Assembly (NCBI RefSeq): GCF_049059935.1
Contig: NZ_JBMGQR010000057.1
Coordinates: forward strand, 1-27,334
DNA length: 27,334 bases
Direction: 5' to 3'
From: JAURVT01 sp049059935
Lineage (GTDB): Bacteria; Actinomycetota; Actinomycetes; Propionibacteriales; Nocardioidaceae
The position numbers were made by a program, and so were the translations under genes. Position 1 is the first letter of the stretch. Every line of letters begins with the position of its first letter. The notes under the pieces were generated by a model. That model was not told the DNA's origin and made no database searches. It saw nothing but the letters and a program-made list of their open reading frames with translations. This document shows positions 1 to 7,735 of the stretch, piece after piece.

Positions 1-402
1 ATCGACGTCGAGAAGATCGCCGAGCGCGACCCCGACCTCGTCGCCGCCGTCCGCGACGTCTGGGCCGCCGAGCACGGCGCGCCACCGCTCGCCACGCCTC
101 TGAAGGTCGACGGCCACCGGTTCGAGCGACGGCGGGTCGAGCTCGATGACGTCGGTGGGCCGCTGGTCTCTGCGCCGCCGGACGAGGACGGGCTGGCCGC
201 CGCGGCCGAGGCACTGCCTGCGTCTGGGCTCGTGGCCGTCCACGGCGGTACCTCGCTGACCCGGGTGCTCCTGTGCGAGGAGGCGCGGCTGCGGCGCGGA
301 CTCGTCGCCGTCCTAGTAGACGACCTCGACGACGCCGCCGCCGAGACCGTCCTGCTCGCCGGGCGGGCCGACGCCGTCGCGAGCCCGGGGGAGACCCGAT
401 GA
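1..402 (+). CDS. C-terminal end of a probable salicylyl-CoA 5-hydroxylase with a shortened old-yellow-enzyme-like tail (5' truncated)
   Basis: The reading frame is open from the window edge to TGA at 400-402, giving 133 residues; the N-terminus lies outside the window. Residues about 9-21 (RDPDLVAAVRDVW) resemble the end of the FAD monooxygenase domain of the salicylyl-CoA/anthraniloyl-CoA hydroxylase family. Residues 28-48 (starting PPLATPL) resemble the start of the old-yellow-enzyme domain that follows it. Near the end, LLAGRADAVASPG resembles the last barrel strand of that domain, usually LLAGRADLCALGRPH. Only about 105 residues separate these points, whereas a full domain of this kind has roughly 350-380, so the FMN barrel appears largely deleted. 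The stop overlaps the next start (ATGA), placing the gene in the salicylate/gentisate operon. The assignment rests on recalled motifs and context; another flavin enzyme is possible. Confidence 0.5.
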   Translation: MDVEKIAERDPDLVAAVRDVWAAEHGAPPLATPLKVDGHRFERRRVELDDVGGPLVSAPPDEDGLAAAAEALPASGLVAVHGGTSLTRVLLCEEARLRRGLVAVLVDDLDDAAAETVLLAGRADAVASPGETR

Positions 403-2465
403 CCGAGATCGCCACCCGCCCCTCCGCACTGGCGCCGCTGTTCGACCCCGCCGGCGTCGCCGTGGTCGGGGCGTCCAGCGAGCCCACCAAGCTCGGTGGC
501 GTCATGGCGGCCGCACTGGGTGCCTTCTCCCGCCCCGTCGCCCTGGTCAACAGCCGCTCCTCCGGCGACGACGGCATGCAGCCCACCCTCGAGGCCGCCG
601 CGAAGGCCGCCGAGGGGAACCTGGACCTGGCTGTCATCTGCGTGCCCGCCGCCGCCTGCGCCGACGTGGTCCGCGAGGCTGCCGACGTCGGCATCCGCGC
701 CGCCCTCATCTGCGCCGGCGGATTCGCCGAAGCCGGCGGCGAGGGGCTCGAGCACCAGCGCCGTCTCGCCGACGCCGCCCGCCAGACCGGTGTGCGGGTG
801 CTCGGCCCCAACACGTCGGGCTTCTTCGTGCCCGGCCTCGGCCTGCGGGCCAGCTTCGTTCCCGGTGTCGCCACCCTCCAGCCCGGTGCGGTCGGCGTCG
901 TCGCCGCGAGCGGAGGCGTCAACCACGCCCTCGCCTTCGCCCTCCAGCGCGTGGGCTCGGGTCTGTCCCTCGGGGTCGGCATCGGCGCGGGCTTCGACAT
1001 CACGTCGACCGACGTCGTCGAGCACCTCGCCGACGACCCCGCGACCCGCGCCATCGCGCTCCACGTCGAGACAGTCGCCGACGGAGACGCCCTGCTCGCG
1101 GCCGTGCGCCACGCGACGCGGACGACGCCGGTGGTCGCGCTGGTGGTGGGCCAGAACGACGTGGGCGACTTCGCCCGCTCGCACACCGGTGCGCTCGCCA
1201 CGTCGTGGCGCACCACCCGCGCGCTGCTGGCCCAGGCCGGCGCAGTCGTCGTCGACGACGAGGACGCGCTGGTCACCGCCGTCACGACGCTGTCCCGGAC
1301 CCGACTGGAGCCGCAGGCCGACCCCGGCGTAGCGCTCGTGACCGGCCAGGCCGGCCCGGGTCTGCTCGTCGCCGACGCGCTCCAGGGCGCCGGCGTCTCG
1401 ATGCCGGTGCTGTCCGACCGCACGCAGGCGCGCCTCGGCGAGCTGCTGCCGCCGATCACCTTCCAGTCCAACCCCGTCGACACCGGTCGACCCGGCCCCC
1501 GCCACGTCGAGGTGGTCGAGGCGGTCGCCGCCGACGACGGCATCGACCTGATGGCCGTCTACGGCCTCACCGAGCCGGTCGTCGACCTGCCCGCTACCGT
1601 CGCCCGGGCCCGCACCGGCAGCGTTCGCACGGTCGTCGGACTCGACGGACCTCACGACGAGGTCGCCGTCGGCCGCCTCACCGCCGACGAGCTGGGCGTC
1701 CCCCTCGTCGTCGGCGCCACCTCGCTGGCCCGCGCCGTCGGCGCGCTCGTCGACGATTCCCGCGCCCGCCACCGAGCCGACGACACCTTCGTCCCGGTCA
1801 CGGACGTCGACCTCCCGGACGGCCCGTGGGACGAGGCGGTGTCCAAGGACCTGCTCGGACGGCTCGGCGTCCCGACGCCGCCGCGGGAGGTCTGCGCCGA
1901 CCGTCGAGCCGCGCACGACGCCCTCGACCGGTTGACCGCGCCGGTGGCGGTGAAGATCTGCGACGCGGCGATCCTGCACAAGAGCGACGTCGGCGGCGTC
2001 CACCTGGGCGTGCGTACCCACGACGACCTCGACGCCGCGCTCGACGCGCTCGCCGCCCTCACCGGCGGCCCATACCTGGTCGAGGAGATGGCTCCCGCCG
2101 GCGTCGACCTCGTCGTCGGCGCGCGACGGGACCCGGTCTTCGGGCCGGTCGTGCTGGTGGGCCTCGGCGGCACCGCGACCGAGGTGCTCGCCGACGTCGC
2201 CATCGCCTCGGTCCCCGCCACTTCGCGCCAGCTGGTCGCGCTCCCGGACGACCTGCGGACCCGCGCCCTGCTCGACGGCCACCGCGGCGGCCCCATCGTC
2301 GATCGCCACCAGCTGGCCCGCGTGCTGGCCGCGCTCGGCGGCCTGCTCCTCGAGCACGACGACCTCGCCGAGGTCGAGATCAACCCCCTGCGGGCCACGC
2401 ACGACGGGCTCCTCGCCCTCGACGCCGTGCTGGTGGCCCGTTGCGACGCCGACCGAGAGGACTGA
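399..2465 (+). CDS. NDP-forming acyl-CoA synthetase (acetate-CoA ligase family)
   Basis: The 688-residue product has the layout of single-chain ADP/GDP-forming acyl-CoA synthetases: a CoA-binding Rossmann domain (residues about 10-135, VAVVGASSEPTKLGG), succinyl-CoA-ligase-like domains (about 160-450), and a C-terminal ATP-grasp domain (about 475-685). SHTGALA at 261-267 carries the expected phosphohistidine (His262). ATP-grasp signatures are VAVKI (516-520), LHKSDVGGVHLGV (526-538), and EINPL at 660-664. The start is the ATG at 399, preceded by CGGGGGAG at about 386-393 and overlapping the upstream stop. An in-frame upstream ATG at 273 would only add arginine-rich sequence read through the preceding gene. 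The enzyme would interconvert acid, CoA and ATP with acyl-CoA, NDP and phosphate. Its role beside an AMP-forming ligase is unclear: it could make the aryl-CoA or recover energy from a CoA thioester. Confidence 0.85.
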   Translation: MTEIATRPSALAPLFDPAGVAVVGASSEPTKLGGVMAAALGAFSRPVALVNSRSSGDDGMQPTLEAAAKAAEGNLDLAVICVPAAACADVVREAADVGIRAALICAGGFAEAGGEGLEHQRRLADAARQTGVRVLGPNTSGFFVPGLGLRASFVPGVATLQPGAVGVVAASGGVNHALAFALQRVGSGLSLGVGIGAGFDITSTDVVEHLADDPATRAIALHVETVADGDALLAAVRHATRTTPVVALVVGQNDVGDFARSHTGALATSWRTTRALLAQAGAVVVDDEDALVTAVTTLSRTRLEPQADPGVALVTGQAGPGLLVADALQGAGVSMPVLSDRTQARLGELLPPITFQSNPVDTGRPGPRHVEVVEAVAADDGIDLMAVYGLTEPVVDLPATVARARTGSVRTVVGLDGPHDEVAVGRLTADELGVPLVVGATSLARAVGALVDDSRARHRADDTFVPVTDVDLPDGPWDEAVSKDLLGRLGVPTPPREVCADRRAAHDALDRLTAPVAVKICDAAILHKSDVGGVHLGVRTHDDLDAALDALAALTGGPYLVEEMAPAGVDLVVGARRDPVFGPVVLVGLGGTATEVLADVAIASVPATSRQLVALPDDLRTRALLDGHRGGPIVDRHQLARVLAALGGLLLEHDDLAEVEINPLRATHDGLLALDAVLVARCDADRED

Positions 2466-2470
2466 GCACC

Positions 2471-4153
2471 GTGGAGCACACGAGCCTGGGCACGGTCCCG
2501 TGGCCCGACGACGTGGCCGAGCGCTACCGACGTGAGGGCTACTGGGAGGGACGCCCGATCGGCGACCTGCTGTGGGAGGTCGCCGACGGCGCCCCCGATC
2601 GCGTCGCCGTCGTCGACGGCGACGCCCGCCTGACCTATGCCGAGCTCGTCGAACGGGCCGACGCCGCCGGCGGCCGACTCCTCGACGCCGGGCTGCGGCC
2701 CGACGACCGCGTCCTCGTGCAGCTGGCCAACGGCTGGCAGTTCGTCGTGCTCGTCCTCGCACTCGCCCGCACGGGCATCGTCCCGGTGATGGCGCTGCCG
2801 GCGCACCGCCGGCACGAGCTGCTCCATCTCGCCGAGGTCTCACAGGCCCGAGCCATCGCCGTCCCGGACGTTCTCCGAGACTTCGACCACCAGCAGCTCG
2901 CACACGACCTCGTCGTCGAGCTCCCCGACCTCGAGGTCGTGCTCGTCGACGGCGACCCGCGCGACGACGCCTTCGGGCTCGACCTGCTGCTAGCGCCGGC
3001 CGACGACCCCGCCGCCGCCCGTGCACGTCTCGACGCCGTCGAGCCCGACCCGGGCTCGCCGTTCTGCTTCCTGATCTCCGGCGGCACCACCGGCCTTCCC
3101 AAGCTGATCACCCGCACGCACGACGACTACGTCTGCAACCTGCGCTGGACCTCGCGCACGGCCGAGCTCGACGAGCACGACGTCTACCTCGGCACGCTGC
3201 CGGCCAGCCACAACTTCCCGCTGGCGTGCCCGGGCATCCTCGGCACGCTCCTCGTGGGCGGCCGCGTGGTCATGCTGCCCAGCCCCGAGCCCGGCCGCGC
3301 GTTCGCCGCGATCGAGTCCGAGGGCGTCACCGTCAGCGCCGCCGTGCCCGCAGTGGCCCAGCGGTGGGTGGAGCACCAGCAGACCGTCGGCGGAGCCCAG
3401 CTGCAGAGCCTGCGCGTGCTCCAGGTGGGCGGCTCAAGGATGCCCGACGAGATCGCGCGTCTGGTAGGCCCGGTGCTCGGCTGCACGCTGCAGCAGGTGT
3501 TCGGGATGGCCGAGGGCCTGATCAACACCACCCGGCTCGACGACCCCGACGACGTCGTCTGCACCACCCAGGGGCGGCCCGTGTGCCCCGCCGACGAGGT
3601 CCGCATCCTCGACCCGTTCGGCCAGGACCTGCCCGACGGCGAGCCCGGCGCGATCTTCACCCGCGGCCCCTACACGCCGCGCGGCTACTACCGCGCCGCC
3701 GAGCACAACGGCCGCGCCTTCATCGACGGCGGCTGGTACGGCAGCGGCGACGTCGTCGTCCGCCACCCCGACGGCAACCTCGTCGTGCACGGCCGCGACA
3801 AGGACATGATCAACCGCGGCGGGGAGAAGATCTCGGCCGAGGAGGTCGAGAGCCTGCTGTACCGCACCGAGGCCATCGAGATCGCCGCCGCGGTGTCGAT
3901 GCCCGACCCGGTGCTGGGGGAGCGGCTCTGCGTCTACGCCGTCCCCAAGCCGGGCGCGACCATCACGCTCGACGACGTCCGCCGGTGCTTCCAGGACGCG
4001 GGCGTCGCGGCTTACAAGATCCCCGAGCGGCTCGAGGTCGTCGAGGTCCTGCCCATGACCAAGGTGGGCAAGATCGACAAGAAGGCGCTGCGCGAGGACA
4101 TCAGCGGACGGATGGCGACCACCTCCGCCCCCACCCGACAGGAGGCACGATGA
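2471..4153 (+). CDS. Salicylate (aryl acid) AMP/CoA ligase, DhbE/SdgA type
   Basis: This 560-residue ANL-superfamily enzyme adenylates an aromatic acid and probably passes it to CoA. Visible core motifs are the P-loop ISGGTTGLPK (202-211), FGMAEG (344-349), YGSGD (423-427), GRDKDMINRGGEKISAEEVE (441-460), and the C-terminal catalytic lysine in KVGK (Lys534). The pair His247-Asn248 in PASHNFPLACPG matches the substrate pocket of DHB/salicylate-AMP ligases such as DhbE, which supports a 2-hydroxybenzoate substrate. In Streptomyces sp. WA46, SdgA resembles AMP ligases yet acts as a salicylyl-CoA ligase; the neighbours here fit that role. Start is GTG 2471, five bases after the previous stop, with GAGAGGA at about 2455-2461. 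The stop overlaps the next gene by 4 bp. A siderophore ligase is unlikely because no carrier protein is present. Confidence 0.85.
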   Translation: MEHTSLGTVPWPDDVAERYRREGYWEGRPIGDLLWEVADGAPDRVAVVDGDARLTYAELVERADAAGGRLLDAGLRPDDRVLVQLANGWQFVVLVLALARTGIVPVMALPAHRRHELLHLAEVSQARAIAVPDVLRDFDHQQLAHDLVVELPDLEVVLVDGDPRDDAFGLDLLLAPADDPAAARARLDAVEPDPGSPFCFLISGGTTGLPKLITRTHDDYVCNLRWTSRTAELDEHDVYLGTLPASHNFPLACPGILGTLLVGGRVVMLPSPEPGRAFAAIESEGVTVSAAVPAVAQRWVEHQQTVGGAQLQSLRVLQVGGSRMPDEIARLVGPVLGCTLQQVFGMAEGLINTTRLDDPDDVVCTTQGRPVCPADEVRILDPFGQDLPDGEPGAIFTRGPYTPRGYYRAAEHNGRAFIDGGWYGSGDVVVRHPDGNLVVHGRDKDMINRGGEKISAEEVESLLYRTEAIEIAAAVSMPDPVLGERLCVYAVPKPGATITLDDVRRCFQDAGVAAYKIPERLEVVEVLPMTKVGKIDKKALREDISGRMATTSAPTRQEAR

Positions 4154-5238
4154 CCGACACCACCACTGGCCCCACCGACACCGAGCAGGCCGATCTCGAC
4201 CGGCTCTACGCCGACTTCGAGGCCGAGAACCTGATGCCGCTGTGGACGCAACGCGAGGGCCTCATGCCCGAGACGCCCACCCCGCAAGCCATCCCGCACG
4301 TCTGGCGCTGGGACACCCTGCTGCCGCTGGCCGAGCGCGCCGGCGACCTCGTGCCCGTCGGACGCGGCGGCGAGCGACGCGCGATCGCGCTGGCCAACCC
4401 CGGCCTCGGCGGACGCCCCTACGCCACCCCCACCCTGTGGGCCGCCATCCAGTACCTCGGCGGCCACGAGGTGGCCCCGGAGCACCGGCACTCCCAGAAC
4501 GCGTTCCGCTTCGTCGTCGAGGGCGAGGGCGTCTGGACGGTCGTCAACGGCGACCCGGTCGCCATGCGTCGCGGCGACTTCCTGCTGACGCCGGGCTGGA
4601 ACTTCCATGGCCACCACAACGAGACCGACCAGCCGATGGCCTGGATCGACGGCCTCGACATCCCCTTCGTGCACTACACCGACACCGCCTTCTTCGAGTA
4701 CGGCTCGGACCGCGTCACCGACGAGTCCACGCCCGACATCTCGAGGTCCGAGCAGCTCTGGGCCAACCCCGGCCTGCGCCCGCTGTCGGGTCTGCGCGAC
4801 ACGGTCTCCTCGCCGCTCGGCGCCTACCGCTGGGAGCACACCGACCGTGCACTGACCAACCAGCTCGAGCTCGAGGCACAGGGCTTCCCAGCCACCGTCG
4901 AGCAGGGCCACGCCGCCATCCGCTACGTCAACCCCACCACCGGCGGCGACGTGATGCCCACCATCCGTGCCGAGTTCCACCGTCTGGCCGCCGGCGTCCA
5001 GACGCGCGTGCGTCGCCAGGTCGGCTCCAGCGTCTACCAGGTCTTCGAGGGACGCGGCGCGTTCGTCCTCGACGGCCAGACCTACCAGGTCACCCGCGGC
5101 GACCTCGTCGTCGTGCCGTCCTGGACACCGTTCAGCCTCCAGAGCGAGGACGGGCTCGACCTGTTCGGCTTCGGAGACCAGCCCATCGTCGAGCGCCTCG
5201 CGCTCGACCGCACCTACGTGGAGGAAGACCCCGCATGA
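4150..5238 (+). CDS. Gentisate 1,2-dioxygenase
   Basis: This 362-residue bicupin cleaves gentisate with O2 to maleylpyruvate. The first cupin (residues about 105-160) contains EHRHSQNAFRFVVEGEG and a later FHGHHN. His112, His114 and His153 have the spacing (2, then 39) of the Fe(II) triad of characterised gentisate dioxygenases. The second cupin (about 285-345) has GRGAFVLDGQ and GDLVVVPSW but lacks an equivalent His set, as is usual in the family. The early LWTQREGLMPETP segment is also typical. Start ATG 4150 follows AGGAGGC (about 4140-4146) and overlaps the ligase stop by 4 bp; the stop overlaps the FAH-family gene in the same way. In Streptomyces WA46 the equivalent enzyme is SdgD. The close relative 1-hydroxy-2-naphthoate dioxygenase cannot be fully excluded, but the isomerase and hydrolase downstream favour gentisate. 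Confidence 0.92.
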   Translation: MTDTTTGPTDTEQADLDRLYADFEAENLMPLWTQREGLMPETPTPQAIPHVWRWDTLLPLAERAGDLVPVGRGGERRAIALANPGLGGRPYATPTLWAAIQYLGGHEVAPEHRHSQNAFRFVVEGEGVWTVVNGDPVAMRRGDFLLTPGWNFHGHHNETDQPMAWIDGLDIPFVHYTDTAFFEYGSDRVTDESTPDISRSEQLWANPGLRPLSGLRDTVSSPLGAYRWEHTDRALTNQLELEAQGFPATVEQGHAAIRYVNPTTGGDVMPTIRAEFHRLAAGVQTRVRRQVGSSVYQVFEGRGAFVLDGQTYQVTRGDLVVVPSWTPFSLQSEDGLDLFGFGDQPIVERLALDRTYVEEDPA

Positions 5239-6062
5239 GGCTCGTGACCCTGAGGACCGCCGACGGACACCGGGCGGGCCGGCTCGACGGCGACGTCGTC
5301 ACCGAGATCGACGCCACCGACGTCGGCGCCCTGCTGGCGCGCGACGACTGGCGTGCCGTCGCCGAGGCCGCGACCGGCCGAGAGCACGCCTACGCCGACG
5401 TCGACCTCGCGCCCGTGGTGCCCGCACCGGGCAAGATCATCTGCGTCGGCCTGAACTACCGCACCCACATCCTCGAGATGGGGCGCGACCTGCCCGAGTA
5501 CCCGACGCTGTTCGCCAAGTTCACCGACACCCTGACCGGTCCGTACGACGACGTCGTGCTGCCGCCCGAGGACGACACCGTCGACTGGGAAGCCGAGCTA
5601 ACCGTCGTCGTGGGACAGGCGTGCCGCCGCGTCGACGAGGCCGGTGCCGCCGCCGCGATCGCGGGGTACACCGTCGCCAACGACGTCTCGATGCGCACCT
5701 GGCAGAACCGCACCAAGGAGTGGCTGCAGGGCAAGGCGTGGGAGGCCTCGACCCCGATCGGGCCGGCGCTGGTCACCACCGACGAGTGGGAGCCGGGCCC
5801 GGCGATCTGGACCGCCGTCGACGGCGAGCGCACCCAGGAGTCGGTCACGAGCGACCTCGTCCACGGACCGCTCGCGCTGGTCTCGTACGTCTCGACGCTG
5901 GTGACGCTGCGCCCCGGCGACCTGATCCTCACCGGCACCCCCGGCGGCGTCGGCCACGCCCGCAAGCCCCCGCGCTACCTCGCCGACGGCCAGACCATGG
6001 AGACCGGCGTCGACGGCCTGGGCGAGCTGCGCAACCGCGTCGTCACCGAGAAGGTCGGCTGA
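5235..6062 (+). CDS. FAH-family fumarylpyruvate (acylpyruvate) hydrolase
   Basis: The 275-residue product belongs to the fumarylacetoacetate hydrolase family. After a short N-terminal domain, the catalytic domain begins near residue 65 (GKIICVGLNYRTH). Metal-binding acidic residues are visible in DWEAEL (Glu119, Glu121) and NDVSMRTWQ (Asp150). The segments FAKFTDTLTGP and ILTGTPGGVG are also typical. In gentisate pathways this family hydrolyses fumarylpyruvate to fumarate and pyruvate, the likely role here because it sits between the dioxygenase and a maleylpyruvate isomerase. Start ATG 5235 overlaps the previous stop (ATGA) and has GGAAGA (about 5222-5227) upstream. Family members also act on related beta-diketo acids, so the exact substrate is inferred from context. 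Confidence 0.88.
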   Translation: MRLVTLRTADGHRAGRLDGDVVTEIDATDVGALLARDDWRAVAEAATGREHAYADVDLAPVVPAPGKIICVGLNYRTHILEMGRDLPEYPTLFAKFTDTLTGPYDDVVLPPEDDTVDWEAELTVVVGQACRRVDEAGAAAAIAGYTVANDVSMRTWQNRTKEWLQGKAWEASTPIGPALVTTDEWEPGPAIWTAVDGERTQESVTSDLVHGPLALVSYVSTLVTLRPGDLILTGTPGGVGHARKPPRYLADGQTMETGVDGLGELRNRVVTEKVG

Positions 6063-6065
6063 GCG

Positions 6066-6794
6066 GTGGTCGCACGCGTCGACCAGGCCACCGACCCGCA
6101 GGTCCGTGAGGACCTCGCCCTGGTGCGCCTCGGCACGGCCTACTACCGGCGTGTCCTGGACTCGCTGACCGATGCGGCCCTGGACGGCCCGACGCTGCTC
6201 CCGGGATGGACGCGGCGGCACCTCACCGCCCACGTCGGCTACAACGCCCGCGCGCTGGCGCGGCTGGTGGAGTGGGCGGCGTCGGGGGAGGAGAACCCGA
6301 TGTACCCCTCCCCGGGCGCCCGTAACGAGGAGATCGAGCTCGGTGCGACGCTCAACCCGGCGGCGCTGCGCAACCTCAGCGAGCACGCGGCGATCGACCT
6401 CGACGTCCGATGGCGCGACCTGCCGGCCGACCGGTGGGCGTTCGAGGTCGTCACCGCGCAGGGCCGCACCGTCCCCGTCGCCGAGACCGTCTGGATGCGC
6501 TCGCGAGAGGTCTGGCTGCACGCGGTCGACCTCGACGCCGGAGGCCGGCTCGCCGACGTCCCCACCCCGGTGCTGCAACGGCTGCTCGCCGACATCGTCG
6601 GCGCCTGGACCCGCCGAGGCGAGATCGACGGACTGGTGGTGGAGACCGACGGCGGCCGACGACTCGGCGACGTCGACGCGGCCTCGCCGGCGGTGGTGTC
6701 CGGACCGCTCGTGGACGTGGTGGGCTGGGCCACCGGGCGGTCGGTGCCGCGGGCGGGCGACAAGTCGCGCCCCGTGGCACCCCGGTGGATCTGA
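6066..6794 (+). CDS. Mycothiol-dependent-type maleylpyruvate isomerase (DinB/MDMPI fold)
   Basis: The 242-residue product isomerises maleylpyruvate to fumarylpyruvate, probably with mycothiol. The N-terminal DinB-like four-helix domain contains LPGWTRRHLTAHVGYNARAL, and a second conserved block reads SREVWLHAVDLDAGG. His56, Glu148 and His152 match the His-Glu-His zinc site of the Corynebacterium glutamicum enzyme (E and H four residues apart). The C-terminal part (about 165-242) is the shorter MDMPI C-terminal region. The start is taken as GTG 6066, three bases after the preceding stop, with GAGAAGG at about 6049-6055 as ribosome site. Its place after gentisate dioxygenase and the FAH hydrolase completes the ring-cleavage steps. 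Mycothiol dependence is family knowledge, not visible directly. Confidence 0.85.
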   Translation: MVARVDQATDPQVREDLALVRLGTAYYRRVLDSLTDAALDGPTLLPGWTRRHLTAHVGYNARALARLVEWAASGEENPMYPSPGARNEEIELGATLNPAALRNLSEHAAIDLDVRWRDLPADRWAFEVVTAQGRTVPVAETVWMRSREVWLHAVDLDAGGRLADVPTPVLQRLLADIVGAWTRRGEIDGLVVETDGGRRLGDVDAASPAVVSGPLVDVVGWATGRSVPRAGDKSRPVAPRWI

Positions 6795-6850
6795 GCGTCG
6801 TCCCGACGCCGCTCCCGCGGGGGACCGCGCCGACCGAGGATGCGGACGGC

Positions 6851-7675
6851 ATGATGTGGGCCGTGGCGCCCAGACCCCGATCGCTGATTCTCGACCTCTT
6901 CGGCGACTACCTGCGCTACACCGACGCCGAGGTCCGGCTGGGACACCTGTCCACCCTCATGGCCGAGTTCGGTGTCGCCCCGGCGACCGTGCGCGTCACG
7001 GTGTCCCGGCTCCGGCGGGAGGGCTGGTTCACGACCCGCCGCGAGGGCCGCGAGACCGTCTACCGCCTCAGCGAGTCCATGCTCGACGTCCTCGAGACCG
7101 GACGTCAGCGCATCTTCGCCAGCGCACCGACCAGATGGGACGGCACCTGGACGATGGTGATCTACCAGGTCTCGGAGTCCGAGCGGCAGGGCCGCGAGCA
7201 CCTGCGCAAACAGTTGGCCTGGCACGGGTTCGGGCCTTTGACGACCTCCACCTGGCTCGCGCCCGGAGACCGCTGCGACGAGATCTCGTCCGTGGTGGCC
7301 GAGGTGCCGTCGGCCCAGATCGACGTGATGACCTGCAGGACCGGTGATCTGGACCGCGATCGCGACCTGGCTGGGCGCTGCTGGGATCTGGACACCCTGG
7401 CCCAGGAGTACCGCGCGTTTGACGACGACAGCCGCCACCTGCTCGGCCACGTCGACGACCTGAGTGGGGCCGATGCCCTGGTCACCAGGACGAACCTGGT
7501 GACCACCTACCGTCATTTCCCGTTTCAGGACCCTCGGCTGCCACCTGAGCTGCGGCCGTCGGACTGGCCCGGTGAGCGTGCGCACGAGCTGTTCACGACG
7601 GCGCACGACCGTCTCGGCCCTGCCGCCCGCGAGCACGTGGCGGCCGTGCTCGGCCGCGAGGTACAGGAGGCCTGA
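6851..7675 (+). CDS. PaaX-family transcriptional regulator
   Basis: The 274-residue product shows the PaaX layout. An N-terminal winged helix-turn-helix covers residues about 8-75, with the likely recognition helix in VAPATVRVTVSRLRREGW and the wing in FTTRREGRETVYRLSE. A central and C-terminal effector region follows, with WDGTWTMVIYQVSESERQGREHLRKQL shortened here to its core WTMVIYQV, and STWLAPG and TYRHFPFQDPRLP further on. PaaX itself represses phenylacetate genes and is released by phenylacetyl-CoA. Its position 56 bases after a pathway that runs through CoA thioesters suggests it senses an aryl-CoA such as salicylyl-CoA; that is inference. Start ATG 6851 is preceded by GAGGA at 6836-6840; ATG 6854 and GTG 6863 are alternatives. 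The operon ends just after it. Confidence 0.82.
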   Translation: MMWAVAPRPRSLILDLFGDYLRYTDAEVRLGHLSTLMAEFGVAPATVRVTVSRLRREGWFTTRREGRETVYRLSESMLDVLETGRQRIFASAPTRWDGTWTMVIYQVSESERQGREHLRKQLAWHGFGPLTTSTWLAPGDRCDEISSVVAEVPSAQIDVMTCRTGDLDRDRDLAGRCWDLDTLAQEYRAFDDDSRHLLGHVDDLSGADALVTRTNLVTTYRHFPFQDPRLPPELRPSDWPGERAHELFTTAHDRLGPAAREHVAAVLGREVQEA

Positions 7676-7715
7676 GCCTCGCCGCCGGCCGGTCGTCCGT
7701 CCGGCGGCGAGGCTC
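7674..7715. terminator. Bidirectional hairpin terminator between convergent genes
   Basis: A perfect 15-bp inverted repeat (arms 7674-7688 and 7701-7715, GAGCCTCGCCGCCGG and its complement) encloses a 12-base loop. It overlaps the PaaX-gene stop and lies just past the end of the facing alcohol dehydrogenase gene. There is no long T-run, which is common for terminators in very GC-rich actinobacteria. It probably serves both strands. Confidence 0.75.
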
Positions 7716-7735
7716 TCAGGAGACTCGGGGAAGGG

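Noticed and set aside
273..398. Upstream ATG extension of the NDP-forming synthetase
   Set aside because: It would add an arginine-rich stretch that overlaps the preceding gene; the ATG at 399 has a ribosome site and the family N-terminus.
2471..4153. Siderophore (2,3-dihydroxybenzoate) activation as the role of the aryl ligase
   Set aside because: No isochorismatase, carrier protein or NRPS genes are nearby, while gentisate-cleavage genes overlap it directly.
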